Source: Glandiceps talaboti (lineage: Eukaryota > Hemichordata > Enteropneusta > Spengelidae). From it: a stretch of DNA of 64,000 nt. The notes under the pieces are model-generated. The model had not been told where the DNA came from. It did not search any database and was given only the letters and a program-made list of their open reading frames with translations. A program made the position numbers and the translations under genes. The DNA is taken from contig NC_135551.1 in assembly GCF_964340395.1 (NCBI RefSeq), forward strand, positions 20,544,003-20,608,002. Reading direction: 5' to 3'. Of the stretch, positions 1 through 11,656 are shown one piece after another (the stretch's first letter is position 1; each line of letters opens with the position of its first letter).

Positions 1-190
1 TAAGTGGACTCATCGATTGAACACAGACATGGTCGCGATACTTCAATTTAATACTTGATGTCAAATCTTCATCTATTGATCACAAGGATCAATACCATCC
101 TCTATTTACAAAATTGTAAAGACGCTGCTAGTGTGTGTGGGTGTGTGTGTGTCATAGGTTACGATGTCTGCATAAAAACGAAATCATTTC

Positions 191-193
<3 letters not shown>

Positions 194-249
<56 letters not shown>
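194..249. repeat. (TA)n microsatellite
   Basis: 28 uninterrupted TA units, read directly. It sits just upstream of the hammerhead-like relic. TA runs next to Penelope-type modules recur at 7192 and 44983, so the association may not be chance. Confidence 0.95.
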
Positions 250-250
<1 letters not shown>

Positions 251-252
<2 letters not shown>

Positions 253-385
253 TATTGTTTACAGCTGTAAGAGTCTCACTGGAGAGAACAGTGCTCAATG
301 CAACATTAGTGGTAGACCATTATAATTTAATTTTACCAATCGACTGATGATCGCTGAGGAAGCGGAGTAACGACTTATAACATAC
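251..385 (+). repeat. Penelope-like/hammerhead-like relic
   Basis: Positions 344-350 read CTGATGA, the first half of a hammerhead catalytic core. A 5-bp stem follows (351-355 with 361-365, loop GAGGA), then GTAA at 367-370 where a live hammerhead has GAAA. Stem I does not close. Hammerhead ribozymes are known in Penelope-like retroelements, so I read this as a decayed terminal unit of such an element, not an active ribozyme. The resemblance could be coincidence. Confidence 0.35.
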
Positions 386-826
386 TTATTCTTTTGAGTT
401 AAGTCTATATATCTATATAATAGTATCATAGTATCATAAGAAATTGCACACTGCATTCGTTTGTATCCGGTATTAAAATGTGATTAAAAGAGAATATATT
501 GAAATAGTATGTACAATTGATAGTTTTCACTTTTTGCTCATGTCATCTCACAACATATTTTAATACCTTGCTTACAGCTAATCGTATTATATCTGTGATA
601 AAAACGTATTGATTGGCTATGAGAGCATCAGTAGAAGCCTGTTATCCCGAGGGATTATATGCAACAACTATTTCTGAAGAATGAAACCCGTGAAAAGTAA
701 TTGCTACATAACAACACGATGGGTCATAATCTGCCCATAGTTAAATCATCGAAAATAATCCCGTGGTACATGACTAAAACCATAGGGAGAAAGGAATACT
801 AGTACACGTCACTATAGATCACTAGT

Positions 827-829
827 TCA
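827..829. repeat. Left target-site duplication (TCA)
   Basis: TCA immediately precedes CACTAG at 830 and is matched by TCA at 18280-18282 after the right terminus. The fourth base differs, so the duplication is exactly 3 bp. Confidence 0.85.
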
Positions 830-1088
830 CACTAGTAGAAAAAATAGTACAGTTTACGACACTTTCCGTACTATAGTTCAGATTGAGTTCAATTCTGTAC
901 TTTTATGCTGATGAGGTGGACGTTTCTGTACTTTCCCATTAGCGCCTGTCTAATCGGATTATACTCGATCTGAAAAATAGTTCAGATTGCGAGTCGGAAG
1001 TGATTTGAATACATTTGCATTTAGTTCAGAATATATTCATGAGTTCACCCCCATAACCGGGCAGTAAACAAATGAATATTCAAATCTA
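830..1088 (+). repeat. Left terminal inverted repeat of element A with subterminal repeats
   Basis: 259 bp, apparently identical to the reverse complement of 18021-18279 and to 53972-54230. Homology stops sharply after 1088. Inside it TAGTTCAGATTG occurs at 874-885 and 978-989, TAGTTCAGA again at 1022-1030, and TTCTGTACTTT at 893-903 and 924-934. Clustered subterminal motifs are typical of CACTA ends, where they bind transposase subunits; that role is inferred here. Confidence 0.92.
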
Positions 1089-1827
1089 CCGTGCTTGCAA
1101 TCAATACGTACATAAACGCTATACGTGTAGCTAGTGTATTCGATACATATGTATGTATATAAGCAGGCTTATGATATGAACTACATGGTTAGGACGTACG
1201 TAGATTGTAATATCACAGGGCTCATTTTGAAATAAATGTTCGTAGTACGCCTTTTCATTATGCACTACATACCGCCACCACTAAACGTGTTTCACATTTC
1301 TACGCGTTTGATGCATAGTAATACAGATTTAGATGACATGACAATCGTTTCCAATAATAGTTTAAAATTGGGCCACAAATATTGCTAGTGTATGGAGCTT
1401 CTTAACAAACCTGACCGGCCAATAGCGTCAACAAACTCACAGTAGAGACGTGCTGACAGATTTGAGTCTGTGGACATTATTTCTAGCTAAGTAAAATTGA
1501 GTGACTATTGGGAATATTATATGGCATCCATGTCGTCCATGTCGTCTATAGTTTCTGACTGACCGTGTTATGTACAACGTAACGCTGAACGAAATACGGT
1601 CCATCAGGAATTAACTAGACTAACCTCTATGGGAATAGTATTCTTGTCCATGTGTCGTTTATAGAACAATTAAGTGTTAGGGTGTGATCTTCACAGTAAT
1701 AAACAAGCCTTTAGAAGAACAACAGGTATTCACGCCTCAAATATCTTGGGCATCATCCAAATTACGATCATGAGCACCAAAGTAAAGGAAATACTTAATG
1801 ACGTTCGGCATGCAGAACCCCCCCCCC

Positions 1828-1857
1828 CCGGGCCCGTACCTATGGGTACATGCCCGG
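1828..1857. repeat. Short GC-rich hairpin after a poly-C run
   Basis: CCGGGC (1828-1833) pairs with GCCCGG (1852-1857), and GTACC/GGGTAC form an inner stem around TAT. It follows a C-run at 1818-1829. A flanking CGGCAT occurs on both sides, but the spacing makes a target duplication uncertain. Confidence 0.5.
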
Positions 1858-2103
1858 CATCCATGTAACTGTTATATCACTCTACGTGACGATTCTGAGG
1901 GCCCTCATCTCTTATTCTCTTGTTTTATTTCAATTATACTCATAACTCCTGTTTTTATAGTATAACTGTACAATTGGCTTCGATCAGTGCATTCCAGATT
2001 TTCATGAGTCATGAGTGCACATTGCACAGATATCTGCAGAATACTTAAAAGGATTATGGGTAATGTATGCATATGCGGGAAAAACAAACTGCTGTAAGGA
2101 GCA

Positions 2104-2257
2104 TAGTCTCGCTGCCAGACTCGAGACTATCGTCCCTAATCTGTTTACCGAGCGGCGCAGCCGCGAGAATAGAGGGGGACTGGTCCCGCTCTTCTCGCGG
2201 CTGCGCCGCTCGGTAAACAGATTAGGGACGATAGTCTCGAGTCTGGCAGCGAGACTA
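2104..2257. mobile_element. 154-bp foldback MITE with 9-bp target duplication
   Basis: Positions 2103-2169 pair without mismatch with 2192-2258, a 67-bp perfect stem around a 22-nt loop that is itself partly palindromic. The termini are TAGTCTCG...CGAGACTA. TAAGGAGCA occurs at 2095-2103 and again at 2258-2266, a 9-bp duplication. A related copy of the flanking sequence at 39499-39556 lacks the hairpin and so shows the uninterrupted site. A 9-bp duplication suggests a Mutator-like (MULE) origin, but no transposase is present to confirm this. Its GC-rich stem contrasts with the AT-rich surroundings. Confidence 0.9.
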
Positions 2258-2269
2258 TAAGGAGCACTG

Positions 2270-3410
2270 ACTTTGCCCTCATATCTTCATCCCATTTTGC
2301 ACTGAAGAAGTTTCACATGGCTCTCATATTTCATATATACTCTTTCTAAATATATGGTGATGCAACATGAGTAAAAATAACTGGGGTTAACTAAGTTTGG
2401 TAGTCAATATAGCAGGTTTACCATCAAACTGACGCAAAATTTGTTTCAAATTTGTCTAGTAAAAACCGTTGGCCCAGTTGTCGATTAGGCTTACAAGTTA
2501 CACAAAGCATGATAAGACACTGTGAATGGTGCAAATAAACAACGTGCGAAATGCCAAATACCAAATGCAAACAATACAAGCGAACAAAAGGGCCTGTATG
2601 CACTCTAATAGCCCGATATTTTGCCTAAAATCAGGCTCACATGTGCGAACGGTGTGTTTTTGACGTACCTAGTAGGCAGTGATGTAGATAATAGCCGGTT
2701 ACCGGTCACAACGCCCAGCTATAACTTATAAGTATAACAGTTGTGGGACCGGCTTAGGAAAGTACTCAAACCTGACGATCATTGAACAAATTCTAAGGTT
2801 GGAAAATTAAATATGAGTTGCCCGGGAGTTCTAATAGCAAGTAAAATACCCAAAGTGTAAACAAAAAGATAAATTAATTCATAATTATTTGGAAAACATT
2901 AGACGATTACGCAGTAAAACAAGACTGGCCACGCTATCGCTAGCGAAAGCCTTCGAACTAGTTTCATAACGACCGGACGTTGAAGGAAGCGCGAAGCGAA
3001 GTGTGAGGTCAATGTGACGTCTCATGATGATGTATGATGCATCAACATGACGTTTACGTAGAGTTGCACTAAATGTTTTCTAAACTTCAGTGGAAAGAAT
3101 TTTTGTCGATCAGACACTGACTATGTTTAAATTCTTAAAACATCTGAGAAAACTGAAGAGGGGAAGCAAAATGTGACACTGACAGACAAGCCAGACGTAC
3201 GGCACATGTACAGAAGGCGAGGCACACCCTCTGATGCAAACTGGACAATTATCGTGCGTGTCACGTATAAGGCATCAGATGTAATACATGTAGCTAACCA
3301 AATATTCTTGTACTGCAGTCTTTCTTGTAACAGGTATTGGAAATTGTCAGAAACCTGATGATTTTATGACTGAATAAGTTTCGATACGGAGACGAGAGAG
3401 AGGGGGAGAC
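2270..3410. other. No gene recognised
   Basis: Interior of CACTA element A. No coding frame that I recognise and no clear repeat structure beyond a small inverted CCGGT/ACCGG near 2695-2710. Confidence 0.5.

Positions 3411-4505
<1,095 letters not shown>

Positions 4506-4564
<59 letters not shown>
4506..4564. repeat. (GA)n microsatellite
   Basis: About 29 GA units, read directly. Confidence 0.95.
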
Positions 4565-4565
<1 letters not shown>

Positions 4566-4586
4566 CATACACTTATACAAATGTAA

Positions 4587-4700
4587 ATTTACTTGGTAAA
4601 CAACTGCTCCTGGGGTTTAATTTTGGTTCAAATCATGAGCAGAATATTCGGGGGCCCTTTCAGACCATCACAATTGTCATGCCCCCCTCCCTTTGAACCT
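4587..4700 (+). repeat. Dispersed repeat containing CTGCTCCTGG
   Basis: This shares an ordered series of words with 10407-10510 (AAAC..CTGCTCCTGG, TTTGGTTCAA, TCATGAGCA, GGGCCC) and with its inverted counterpart near 61740-61845. Both copies lie in CACTA elements. Its type is unknown. Confidence 0.6.
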
Positions 4701-4779
4701 CAATTTTGTTCATGCCCCCCCCCCCGTAAATTCTGACTCCAGCATAATTTCAAGTTTATTCCGAGCTCGGTATTACAGG

Positions 4780-5580
4780 CATTCGACTAGAGTCTTTATA
4801 CCTCAAAGATATACAACAGTCCATTTCTGTACAAGGCATATCAGAAACCAAACATTTGCAGTGTGGAGTGTCACAAAACCCTGTGCTTGGTCCACTCTTA
4901 CACGCGTATGCTGTCTATACACATCACCACTTGGAAAGCTAATCCGACATCAAAATCTCAATATGCAACAACATGCAGACGACAACCAGATTTACCAATA
5001 TATTTCCCCAATCACATACGTCAACTACAGTAACTAAGATGGAAACTGTTGCACATGATATTAAACGACCCAAAATAAGCTAGTTTAATGATGGCAAAAC
5101 CGAGGTCCTCCTTATCACGTCTCAGTTCAACAGGCTTCCTCGTCTCATGAACCACATCAACATGGGATCGTCTTCTGTGCAGTTAGTGGATTCAGCATGT
5201 ACCATTTGTGTAACAATTGATGACCGTTATAACCTCAAGAAGCACATCTCGTTGACATGTAGATCAGTTCTTTTTCACCCCCGAACAATAGGTCGCATCA
5301 TTGACAGTGGAGGGGGCCCCTCCACTGTCTATGGTCGCATACGCCAGTATCTTACAAACGGAGTTTGTCAGAACCTTGGTCATGCACTTATATCATCGAT
5401 ACCCGACTACTGAATGGCCCTTCTGTATGGGCTGCCAGCTAAAAACATTGTCCCTCTTGAACATGCCCAAAATACAGCAGCTAGGATTGTGTCAGGTACA
5501 AAGAAAACAGATGACGTCACATCGGTTCTTTCAATAACACAGTTTAGTTAGAAATCACACTGGCGTCAAGTGCAGTTACA
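4780..5580 (+). pseudogene. Non-LTR retrotransposon reverse transcriptase relic (L2/CR1-like)
   Basis: Conceptual translation gives fragments of a LINE ORF2 reverse transcriptase. A LYTSPLGKLIR segment is followed by HADDNQIYQY, where the catalytic motif would be Y/F-ADD. Then come a TEVLLITSQFNRLP segment, a TIDDRYNLKKHIS segment, and beyond the palm GVCQNLGHALISS and NTAARIVSGTKKT. Frameshifts and stops separate these pieces, and the 5' part (endonuclease, early fingers) is missing. It is a dead, truncated copy inside CACTA element A. A 34-bp palindrome (5299-5332) interrupts it within codons that otherwise read IGRI. The clade assignment rests on motif style alone. Confidence 0.78.
5299..5332. 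mobile_element. 34-bp palindromic insertion, ATAGAC/GTCTAT family
   Basis: A nearly perfect hairpin with arms GACAGTGGAGGGG and CCCCTCCACTGTC. It is flanked by GGTCGCAT at 5291-5298 and again at 5333-5340. It splits a LINE reading frame that is continuous in the conceptual protein on either side, which shows it is a secondary insertion. The right terminus GTCTAT matches similar insertions at 7684, 9834 and 13641. Confidence 0.7.
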
Positions 5581-5618
5581 TAATATACCAGTAGGTAGGG
5601 CCTACATGTGCATGTAGT

Positions 5619-5644
5619 CTCAGGTCACTACATTGTGGTCTGAG
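5619..5644. mobile_element. 26-bp palindromic insertion, CTCAG/CTGAG family
   Basis: CTCAG at 5619-5623 and CTGAG at 5640-5644 form the ends of a short imperfect hairpin (CAC/GTG inner pairs). ATGTAGT flanks it on both sides (5612-5618 and 5645-5651). It resembles the better hairpin at 17724-17756. Confidence 0.5.
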
Positions 5645-5651
5645 ATGTAGT

Positions 5652-7110
5652 TTACACCACTATGACCTAAGAACTTGAACCAGGGCTGAGGAGAAGTGGT
5701 CTGAGGTTAAAGTTTTGCAGCTCTCGTTCAGCAATCTCAAAACATTTCAGCCTACTTCCCGTAATGAACACTTGTCAAGCATTTTTGTAGCTCCCATACT
5801 CAAAGACTACATATATGTTTATATACGACTCAAAATATAACACTGAAATTTACTTTGAACACGTTCAGTTTCAGTAGACCTATTAAAACCCAAAATCTCC
5901 ACTGTATAATTTAATATCGGTAATAGTTTACAGTCAAAAACTTTTAAATTTAGTTTTGACTAGGAGGTCCCCAAGTTTTGCAAGTTGACTCATGACCGCA
6001 ATCATTGCTTTACTCGCTTGAGCTGCAAGCGCTAAATACCATAGACCACTGCTTGACATAATCACGCCTAGATATTCATAAAAAGCGAACAACGTCGAGT
6101 TTATGACCACCAATAACCACTTTTCAATTTTCTTAAGAATTTCATCTCTTAGTAAATACAATAATTTTAGTTTTGACATACATGTAATTTACTTTCAAAA
6201 GACAATGTTAGAAACCCCTACCCCATTGATTCCTGTGGGAACATGCCTTTCGTGAAGAAAAAATGGTTACATAACATGTCTACAAGAATTGTTGGAGAAT
6301 GTCTATGTAGAATGCCACACTGATCCCATATCCACACCTTGAGTTTTATTTTTATTGTTCTTCAATGATCTCCTTCAAAGTAATAGTCTGGATGCCAATA
6401 TGGTTTCTAACTAAACCACGTCTAGCCAAAAGCCCCTCAAATAGCACAAAAAGTTGTTCACCCAATCAGTGAAACCTAAATGTTTTGGTGATGTAAACAG
6501 TATATAAGTAGCATCATGGGCTGACAAATATACCACATTTGAACATTACTGTCCCAATAAACACTAACTTTATGAGGGACTGTGTTATTGGTTAGAGTTT
6601 TGTGATTTATTAACAAAGACATGATGTTAATGACTGTGTGGGTGGCTGTAAATGAATTTTAAATTGCATCTCATGCATTTCAAGACTTCTAGAGTAACGA
6701 CTCTGACTATACTTTGAGTGGAGGTATAAATGGTAATGATACAGTATAGGAACTAGACTATCAAAGTAATTACCTTGTCCAAAAGACTACAGTCGGATAT
6801 TAATCTCACCATTAATGCCTGAATTTATGTCTATCAAGGTGGATCTGATAAGATCATGGAAATCGAGAAACTTTCATCACTTTGGACTTGAGCATTGAAT
6901 ACATTTGTGAAGTACTCAGACCATGATTCATGTTTTTTTTTAGAGATTAATTCCACTAGATCGTCCACTAAATCGTCCACGAAAACAAATACATTCTATC
7001 ATTCCACCATGTCACTCAACAACGCGCATCGAATTCTATCACTTGAATTTCCGTTATTTAGTCGTCTGAAGATCGTAACGGCCTCCGTACCATAACTTGT
7101 GTACTTTGTG
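5652..7110. other. No gene recognised; contains relatives of the 13.6-kb region
   Basis: Segments 6386-6425 and about 6710-6770 resemble 13611-13690 and 13690-13755: GATGCCAAT, TCTAACTAAACCA, then GGAGGT.TAAATGGTAA and AGGAACTAGAC. The 6411-6418 site lacks the hairpin found at 13641-13674. Nothing else is recognised. Confidence 0.5.
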
Positions 7111-7116
7111 TAAATA

Positions 7117-7187
7117 CAGCTCTACTTCTCAGTATTGAGCACTTTTCCTTCAGTTTATGACTTACCTCTTATATATATATATACTGA

Positions 7188-7281
<94 letters not shown>
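7117..7281 (+). repeat. TATTGAGCACTTTT module with (TA)n tract
   Basis: GCTCTACT...TATTGAGCACTTTT followed within about 40 bp by TA runs (7171-7183, 7192-7281). The same arrangement is found at 45278-45355, directly after the hammerhead hairpin. I infer a dispersed retroelement module, probably Penelope-related. Confidence 0.55.
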
Positions 7282-7283
<2 letters not shown>

Positions 7284-7683
7284 CCATTGCTCGGTTGACG
7301 GCAACGCGGTCAAAGATATCGGGTTCTTTGCACAATACACGTGTATATAGAAATGATGTCCCTTAAATTTCCCCTCTTTTCATTCTTGCTCTTTTCAACT
7401 ACAATATAGATTTTGATAATTTCCATAGGTCTCACGAGATATACTCTTCAAGGAAAAACAAGTTCGTGTCGGGGTTTGACACGAGAATAGTCTGTGCTTG
7501 GAGTAATTATACTGTCAGTATAATTTCTCAAAGGTATGTGTTATCGTGGAAGTTTAAACATTATTTATACTTTAATGGTGTTATAGATTTTGACCCAAGC
7601 TATGCATGCCACGGTCACAAGCTATATTGCGTCAGATCGATTTGCCAAACAAGTTTGCCAGAATTAACGCATCCCATCAAACC

Positions 7684-7713
7684 ATGGACCCTCCACAAAG
7701 GTGGAGTGTCTAT
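7684..7713. mobile_element. 30-bp palindromic insertion, ATAGAC/GTCTAT family
   Basis: ATGGACCCTCCAC, loop AAAG, then GTGGAGTGTCTAT: a 13-bp imperfect stem. TCAAAC flanks both sides (7677-7682 and 7716-7721). It is an older-looking member of the family at 5299, 9834 and 13641. Confidence 0.55.
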
Positions 7714-7982
7714 GGTCAAACAAATGACAGGTCGCAGAAACTATGGTCATGGAAGTATGAACGTCGTTTATACTTGTACGCCGTGACATACAATGAGCGC
7801 AGTGCCATGATTGACCGGATTATTCAGTGTCGACAATCCCAGTTAATATAATCCCAAAGGCAAACTTGTTTTATTTACCACCTTGCCAAGCAACACAGGG
7901 TGGTGGCGAGGCGAAGTTGTAATGTACTGTCGCTTTGATATTCACGATTTTGGAAAGGAAATAGATAACATCGGGTTAGATC

Positions 7983-8876
7983 TTGAGAGTAAATAAGAAG
8001 AAAAGAAGAGTTAATTTGAAATCAGTGATAAACGAGTTGTCTATTTTTAAGAAACTAAATATAAGGAAAGCTATGGGTCCTGATAACATATGTGGTAGGT
8101 TACTGAATGTCTATGCATCGCAGTTAGCTAGTGTTTCCAGTAGATTGTTCAATTGGTCGTACAATGATCATACGATATCAACCATTTGGAAAACATCTAC
8201 CATCTGTCCGGTCCCTAAAAACTTCCAAGGCATCGTCCTGTAGCACTGACTTCCATTGTGATGAAATGCTTCGAGCGTATTTTACTTTGTCAAAACCCAC
8301 AAAAACATTCACACCTTGACCCATACCAATTTACATATTAAAGTAATAGAGGTACTGATAATGCAACTCTCACATTACTTCACGATGCGTATACACATCT
8401 TGAAAAACCAAGTTCATTTGTAAGACTATTGGTTATTGATTTTTCATCAGTCGTTAACAGAAGTCAACCAAACATGATGGCTCATAAACTTAGTTATTTA
8501 AACGTTAACCCCAAACTCATCCTCTGGATAATGGATTTTCTTGTCAACCTTTCCCAGTTTGTTCGCTACCAAAAATTAAGTTCAGCCTTCCATTCAACAT
8601 TTAGGGGTGCCTCACAGAGCACGATACTCTCACACAAACTATTTACACTTTACACAAATGACTGCTCATCAGGTACCGATACAAATCCACTTATCAAATA
8701 TTCTGATAACTCTGCATTAGTTGACCTGTCAAATTCTGACCGTACTTATTTCGATGAAGTTGATAGGTTTGTTACTTGGTGTAAAGAAAACTACTTGGAC
8801 GAAAGGTCGACTTTAGGAAGAACCCTAAAGTAGTGCCCGACCTTTTTATTGACAATGTTAAAGTTGAACAGGTGAC

Positions 8877-8954
<78 letters not shown>

Positions 8955-9400
8955 AACAGTCTTGGATAATAAATCAAATGTTAAGGCCAACACAGATTTC
9001 ATTAACAAGAAATGTCAATCTAGAGTTTACTGTCTACAACAATTGAGGGGCCTAAAATTTTGTAAATGCCAAGGTATTACAGACATTCTATCGGAGTTTT
9101 GAGTCGGTTTAACATTTTCTTTTTTGTGCTGGTCTGGTAGTCTAGGGACTAGCTACAAGAGTGTCTTGAACAAAATTGTAAATGTGTTTAGTAAAGTATT
9201 GAGTGAAAAGTAGACTAATTTGAATGAAATGTTTACATCTCGTGTACAAAACAAAGCTGGGAAAATGGTAAATGACAAAGGCCACATTATGTCCCAACAC
9301 TTTGAACTCCTGCCATCAGGGAGACGATTTCGTGTCCCTAAATTCAGAACAGTCAGAACCAAATCAAGTTTTGTGCCCACTTCAACTAAATTTTAAACCA
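7983..9400 (+). pseudogene. Non-LTR retrotransposon reverse transcriptase pseudogene (copy A)
   Basis: Fragments of one LINE ORF2 in order: RKAMGPDNICGRLL and ICPVPKN (fingers, to ~8225), PVALTSIVMKCFERIL (~8229-8275, another frame), RGTDNATLTLLHDAY (~8350), motif A VIDFSSVVN (~8431-8457), motif B GASQST where GAPQGT is expected, motif C YSDN instead of YSDD, and INKKCQSRVYCLQQLRGL (~9002-9055). The C-terminal FELLPSGRRFRVP lies at ~9300. At least four frameshifts, the damaged motif B and the lost catalytic Asp in motif C show it is inactive. A TA microsatellite at 8880-8952 interrupts it. It lies in CACTA element A. The same relic, with a ~216-bp deletion, lies inverted at 62850-64000, so it was in the ancestor of both copies. 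Confidence 0.87.
8880..8952. repeat. (TA)n microsatellite inside LINE relic
   Basis: 36 TA units between the reading-frame pieces ending QVTK and starting GTVLDNK. It is missing from the inverted copy in element B. Confidence 0.95.
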
Positions 9401-9439
9401 AACTAAATAATTCTATTTCAAAGACATCTGCTCTGCATT

Positions 9440-9560
9440 CCAGATTGGAAGAACCGCGTTTTTTTATTGTCTTTTTTAAGTTGATGACCATTTCTGGCAA
9501 GACTTCACTCACAATTTTCTCGATTTTACTGATTTTTCTTCTTTATTAAAAAGGTTTAGG
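9440..9560 (+). repeat. Partial copy of the GGGTCGG MITE family
   Basis: Shares TTATTGTCTTTTTTAAGTTGATG, ACTTCAC..TT.TCGATTTT and TTTAGGGTCGGC in order with 12860-13000, though more diverged. It immediately follows the LINE relic. Confidence 0.5.
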
Positions 9561-9833
9561 GTCGGCACCGGATTTCTAGAATGGAAGCGTTTGGGGAGTT
9601 ATGTGTGATTTATTTGTTGAGAAAGGTTCAAAGACAATAAATATCGCCATAAGGTGGCACTTGCCGTTCCAGTGAGGAACGACTAGTGCCACCACGGTAG
9701 TACTCGACAATTCGATGGACCACGGCCAAGTCCGCCATTCACAATTTTCAAATCACTTGAAATAAAGCAATCTGGCAAAACTCGCCCATGTGCATTTACA
9801 ATCTTGTCGCAACTAATTCTAGTAGGTAAAACC

Positions 9834-9855
9834 ATAGACCCTCCACCCTGTCTAT
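9834..9855. mobile_element. 22-bp palindrome-derived insertion with perfect 9-bp duplication
   Basis: ATAGAC...GTCTAT termini around CCTCCACCCT. GGTAAAACC flanks it exactly at 9825-9833 and 9856-9864. It looks like the right half of the 5299 insertion joined to a short left end, so it may be an internally deleted member of the same family. Confidence 0.65.
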
Positions 9856-10278
9856 GGTAAAACCTAGTCGCATTCATAACTTTCATCGAGGGTAAGGTAA
9901 TTTTAGTCATCAACTTCTATAAAGTCCAAAATGAAACGATAAAACATGTACATTTTGGAAATTATCCCATGTATAATGCCAGATTATAAAGTGACAAAGA
10001 GTGGTTCATCTGAGTGGATAGCTTAACCTCTTGACGATTTATAAACAATGGGAAATAGGCAGCTATCTTGATGTTCATTTTAACCTATTTTCCCGGAGAA
10101 TATTTTCAGAACTGGTATCCAAATTACCAAGATCACGTTTTTCATATTTACTGATATGCCGCTTTAGTTATGGCCGGTTTTGTGGGATGTTTTGCGTGCA
10201 CAATGTAAACCACAGACAAGGCATGTAAACTTCTACTTGCCGCACAACCCGTCTATTTCAGGCTTGGCCTCTTACCAC

Positions 10279-10308
10279 TCTTGGAGGAATTGTACTGACT
10301 CCTCCAAG
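10279..10308. mobile_element. 30-bp hairpin with 5-bp flanking duplication
   Basis: CTTGGAGGA (10280-10288) pairs with TCCTCCAAG (10300-10308). ACCAC precedes (10274-10278) and follows (10309-10313). A wider inverted pair, TTTCAGGC near 10257 and GGCCTGAAA near 10325, encloses it. Confidence 0.45.
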
Positions 10309-10406
10309 ACCACGTCTGACACAGTGGCCTGAAACCCATAGTCTATCGCGAGTATATTGTCTACCCTTCAAGAGACACACATTCTCTGCCAGTCACCCTT
10401 TTAAAA

Positions 10407-10510
10407 ATACGCTTGTTAAACGTCTGCTCCTGGAGTTAAATTTGGTTCAACTCATGAGCAAAATATTTGTACGTGACTCCGGGCCCCTTTGGGACAATCC
10501 GAATTTTCAC
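10407..10510 (+). repeat. Dispersed repeat containing CTGCTCCTGG
   Basis: Second copy of the repeat at 4587-4700, sharing CTGCTCCTGG, TTTGGTTCAA, TCATGAGCA and GGGCCCCTTT in the same order. Confidence 0.6.
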
Positions 10511-11619
10511 GCACGTCCCAATTCGTTTTTTTCCCGTGACAACAATTTTTCTCCTGAGCCTCCCCCTACCCTAATCTAGTTCCTGACGACCGTATTCCAA
10601 TTTTACACTACATCTTTACATATTACGTATAGTCAATGTCATTACTCTCGTTGCCGATGTGTTGGCAATTATATACATGTATATATATAATATCCATAAT
10701 CACAACATATTTCCTGCTCAAAGAAGAACTGTTTCAGCTTATTCCATTTCGATATAAACAGACAGAGAGTCCAGGGATAAAATACCCATGTACTACTCCT
10801 TATATTACTGGCTAGGTAATGTCAACCGTAAAATAATCCAAGCACCAGCGTCCCTAAAATCCGTGAAACAGTGTCGATATTACAGTATTTTGCTGACACT
10901 TATTACTTTCTGTAACTGGTCTATATTTGTGATATCATGGTAAATATGCTTGGAATTTATGGCCTAACAAACCAGACATTACGTAGATTTGAATATTGAA
11001 GAAAATCAAAAACAAAAACAAGGCCATGGCCATGGCCGGTCAGGTACTGATATTAGTACTTTAGACATCAGTGGGGGTCACACTTGGTCATTGAAACTAT
11101 ATTGACCGACCAAAATTCTAAACATCACGGATAAATAATTTCATATCGAAATGTATGTACGGAGATTCAGGTTTTTAGACCACGTGGCTTTGACATGACA
11201 TCATCAGCTAAATTTGCAATACGAAAGTAACGTAAAACATGGATGTATCTAGTAGGGAGCAAAGTCCGCATGTCTGTATGGATGTTTGAAGATTTACTAT
11301 CGGTATATGGGAGGCATAGAGGGAAATATTTGAATAGCGTTATTTAACGTTACATAATTCATAACTGACTACTAAACTACCGTCAAGAGGATTGTTTTTG
11401 CTTCCATTTATCTGTATTAATTTTTTTTAAAGGCAGTGATGGTGACTGCCAATGCCGGTAGTGAAAATATGGCCCGCACATTCTGAAGATTTTTGTATCA
11501 TACAAGTTCAATGTTGTAGCTGAGAATGTGATTTATATTTATAACTCAGTAGAATGGGTACCGGTACTGATGCGAGGGATGTGAACCAACCTTTGTGTTG
11601 CGTGCTTTTTAATATCACC

Positions 11620-11656
11620 GTGTGTGTGTGTGTGTGTTGTTTGTTTGTTTGTTTGT
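11620..11656. repeat. (GT)n then (GTTT)n microsatellite
   Basis: Nine GT units followed by five GTTT-type units. The inverted copy lies at about 60596-60631. Confidence 0.9.

Larger units (their letters stand above)
1..829. other. Left flank of CACTA element A, no host gene seen
   Basis: AT-rich DNA with a short GT-rich stretch near 131-150, a long TA microsatellite (194-249) and a Penelope-type relic (251-385). From 386 to 826 I recognise nothing. Positions 827-829 (TCA) are the left target-site duplication of the CACTA element. Confidence 0.6.

Noticed and set aside
910-930. CTGATGAGGTGGACG in the terminal repeat as a hammerhead core
   Set aside because: The GAAA half of the core is missing and no stem I or III forms.
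2015-2260. 81-codon frame over the foldback
   Set aside because: It is created by reading through both arms of the palindrome; no codon bias or homologue.
7135-7350. Tyr-Ile repeat proteins from TA tracts (also at 55-347, 8772-9102, 46979-47471)
   Set aside because: Dinucleotide microsatellites with no flanking coding signal.
9655-9702. Hairpin with GTGGCACT/AGTGCCAC arms as an insertion
   Set aside because: Imperfect stem and no direct duplication at its edges.
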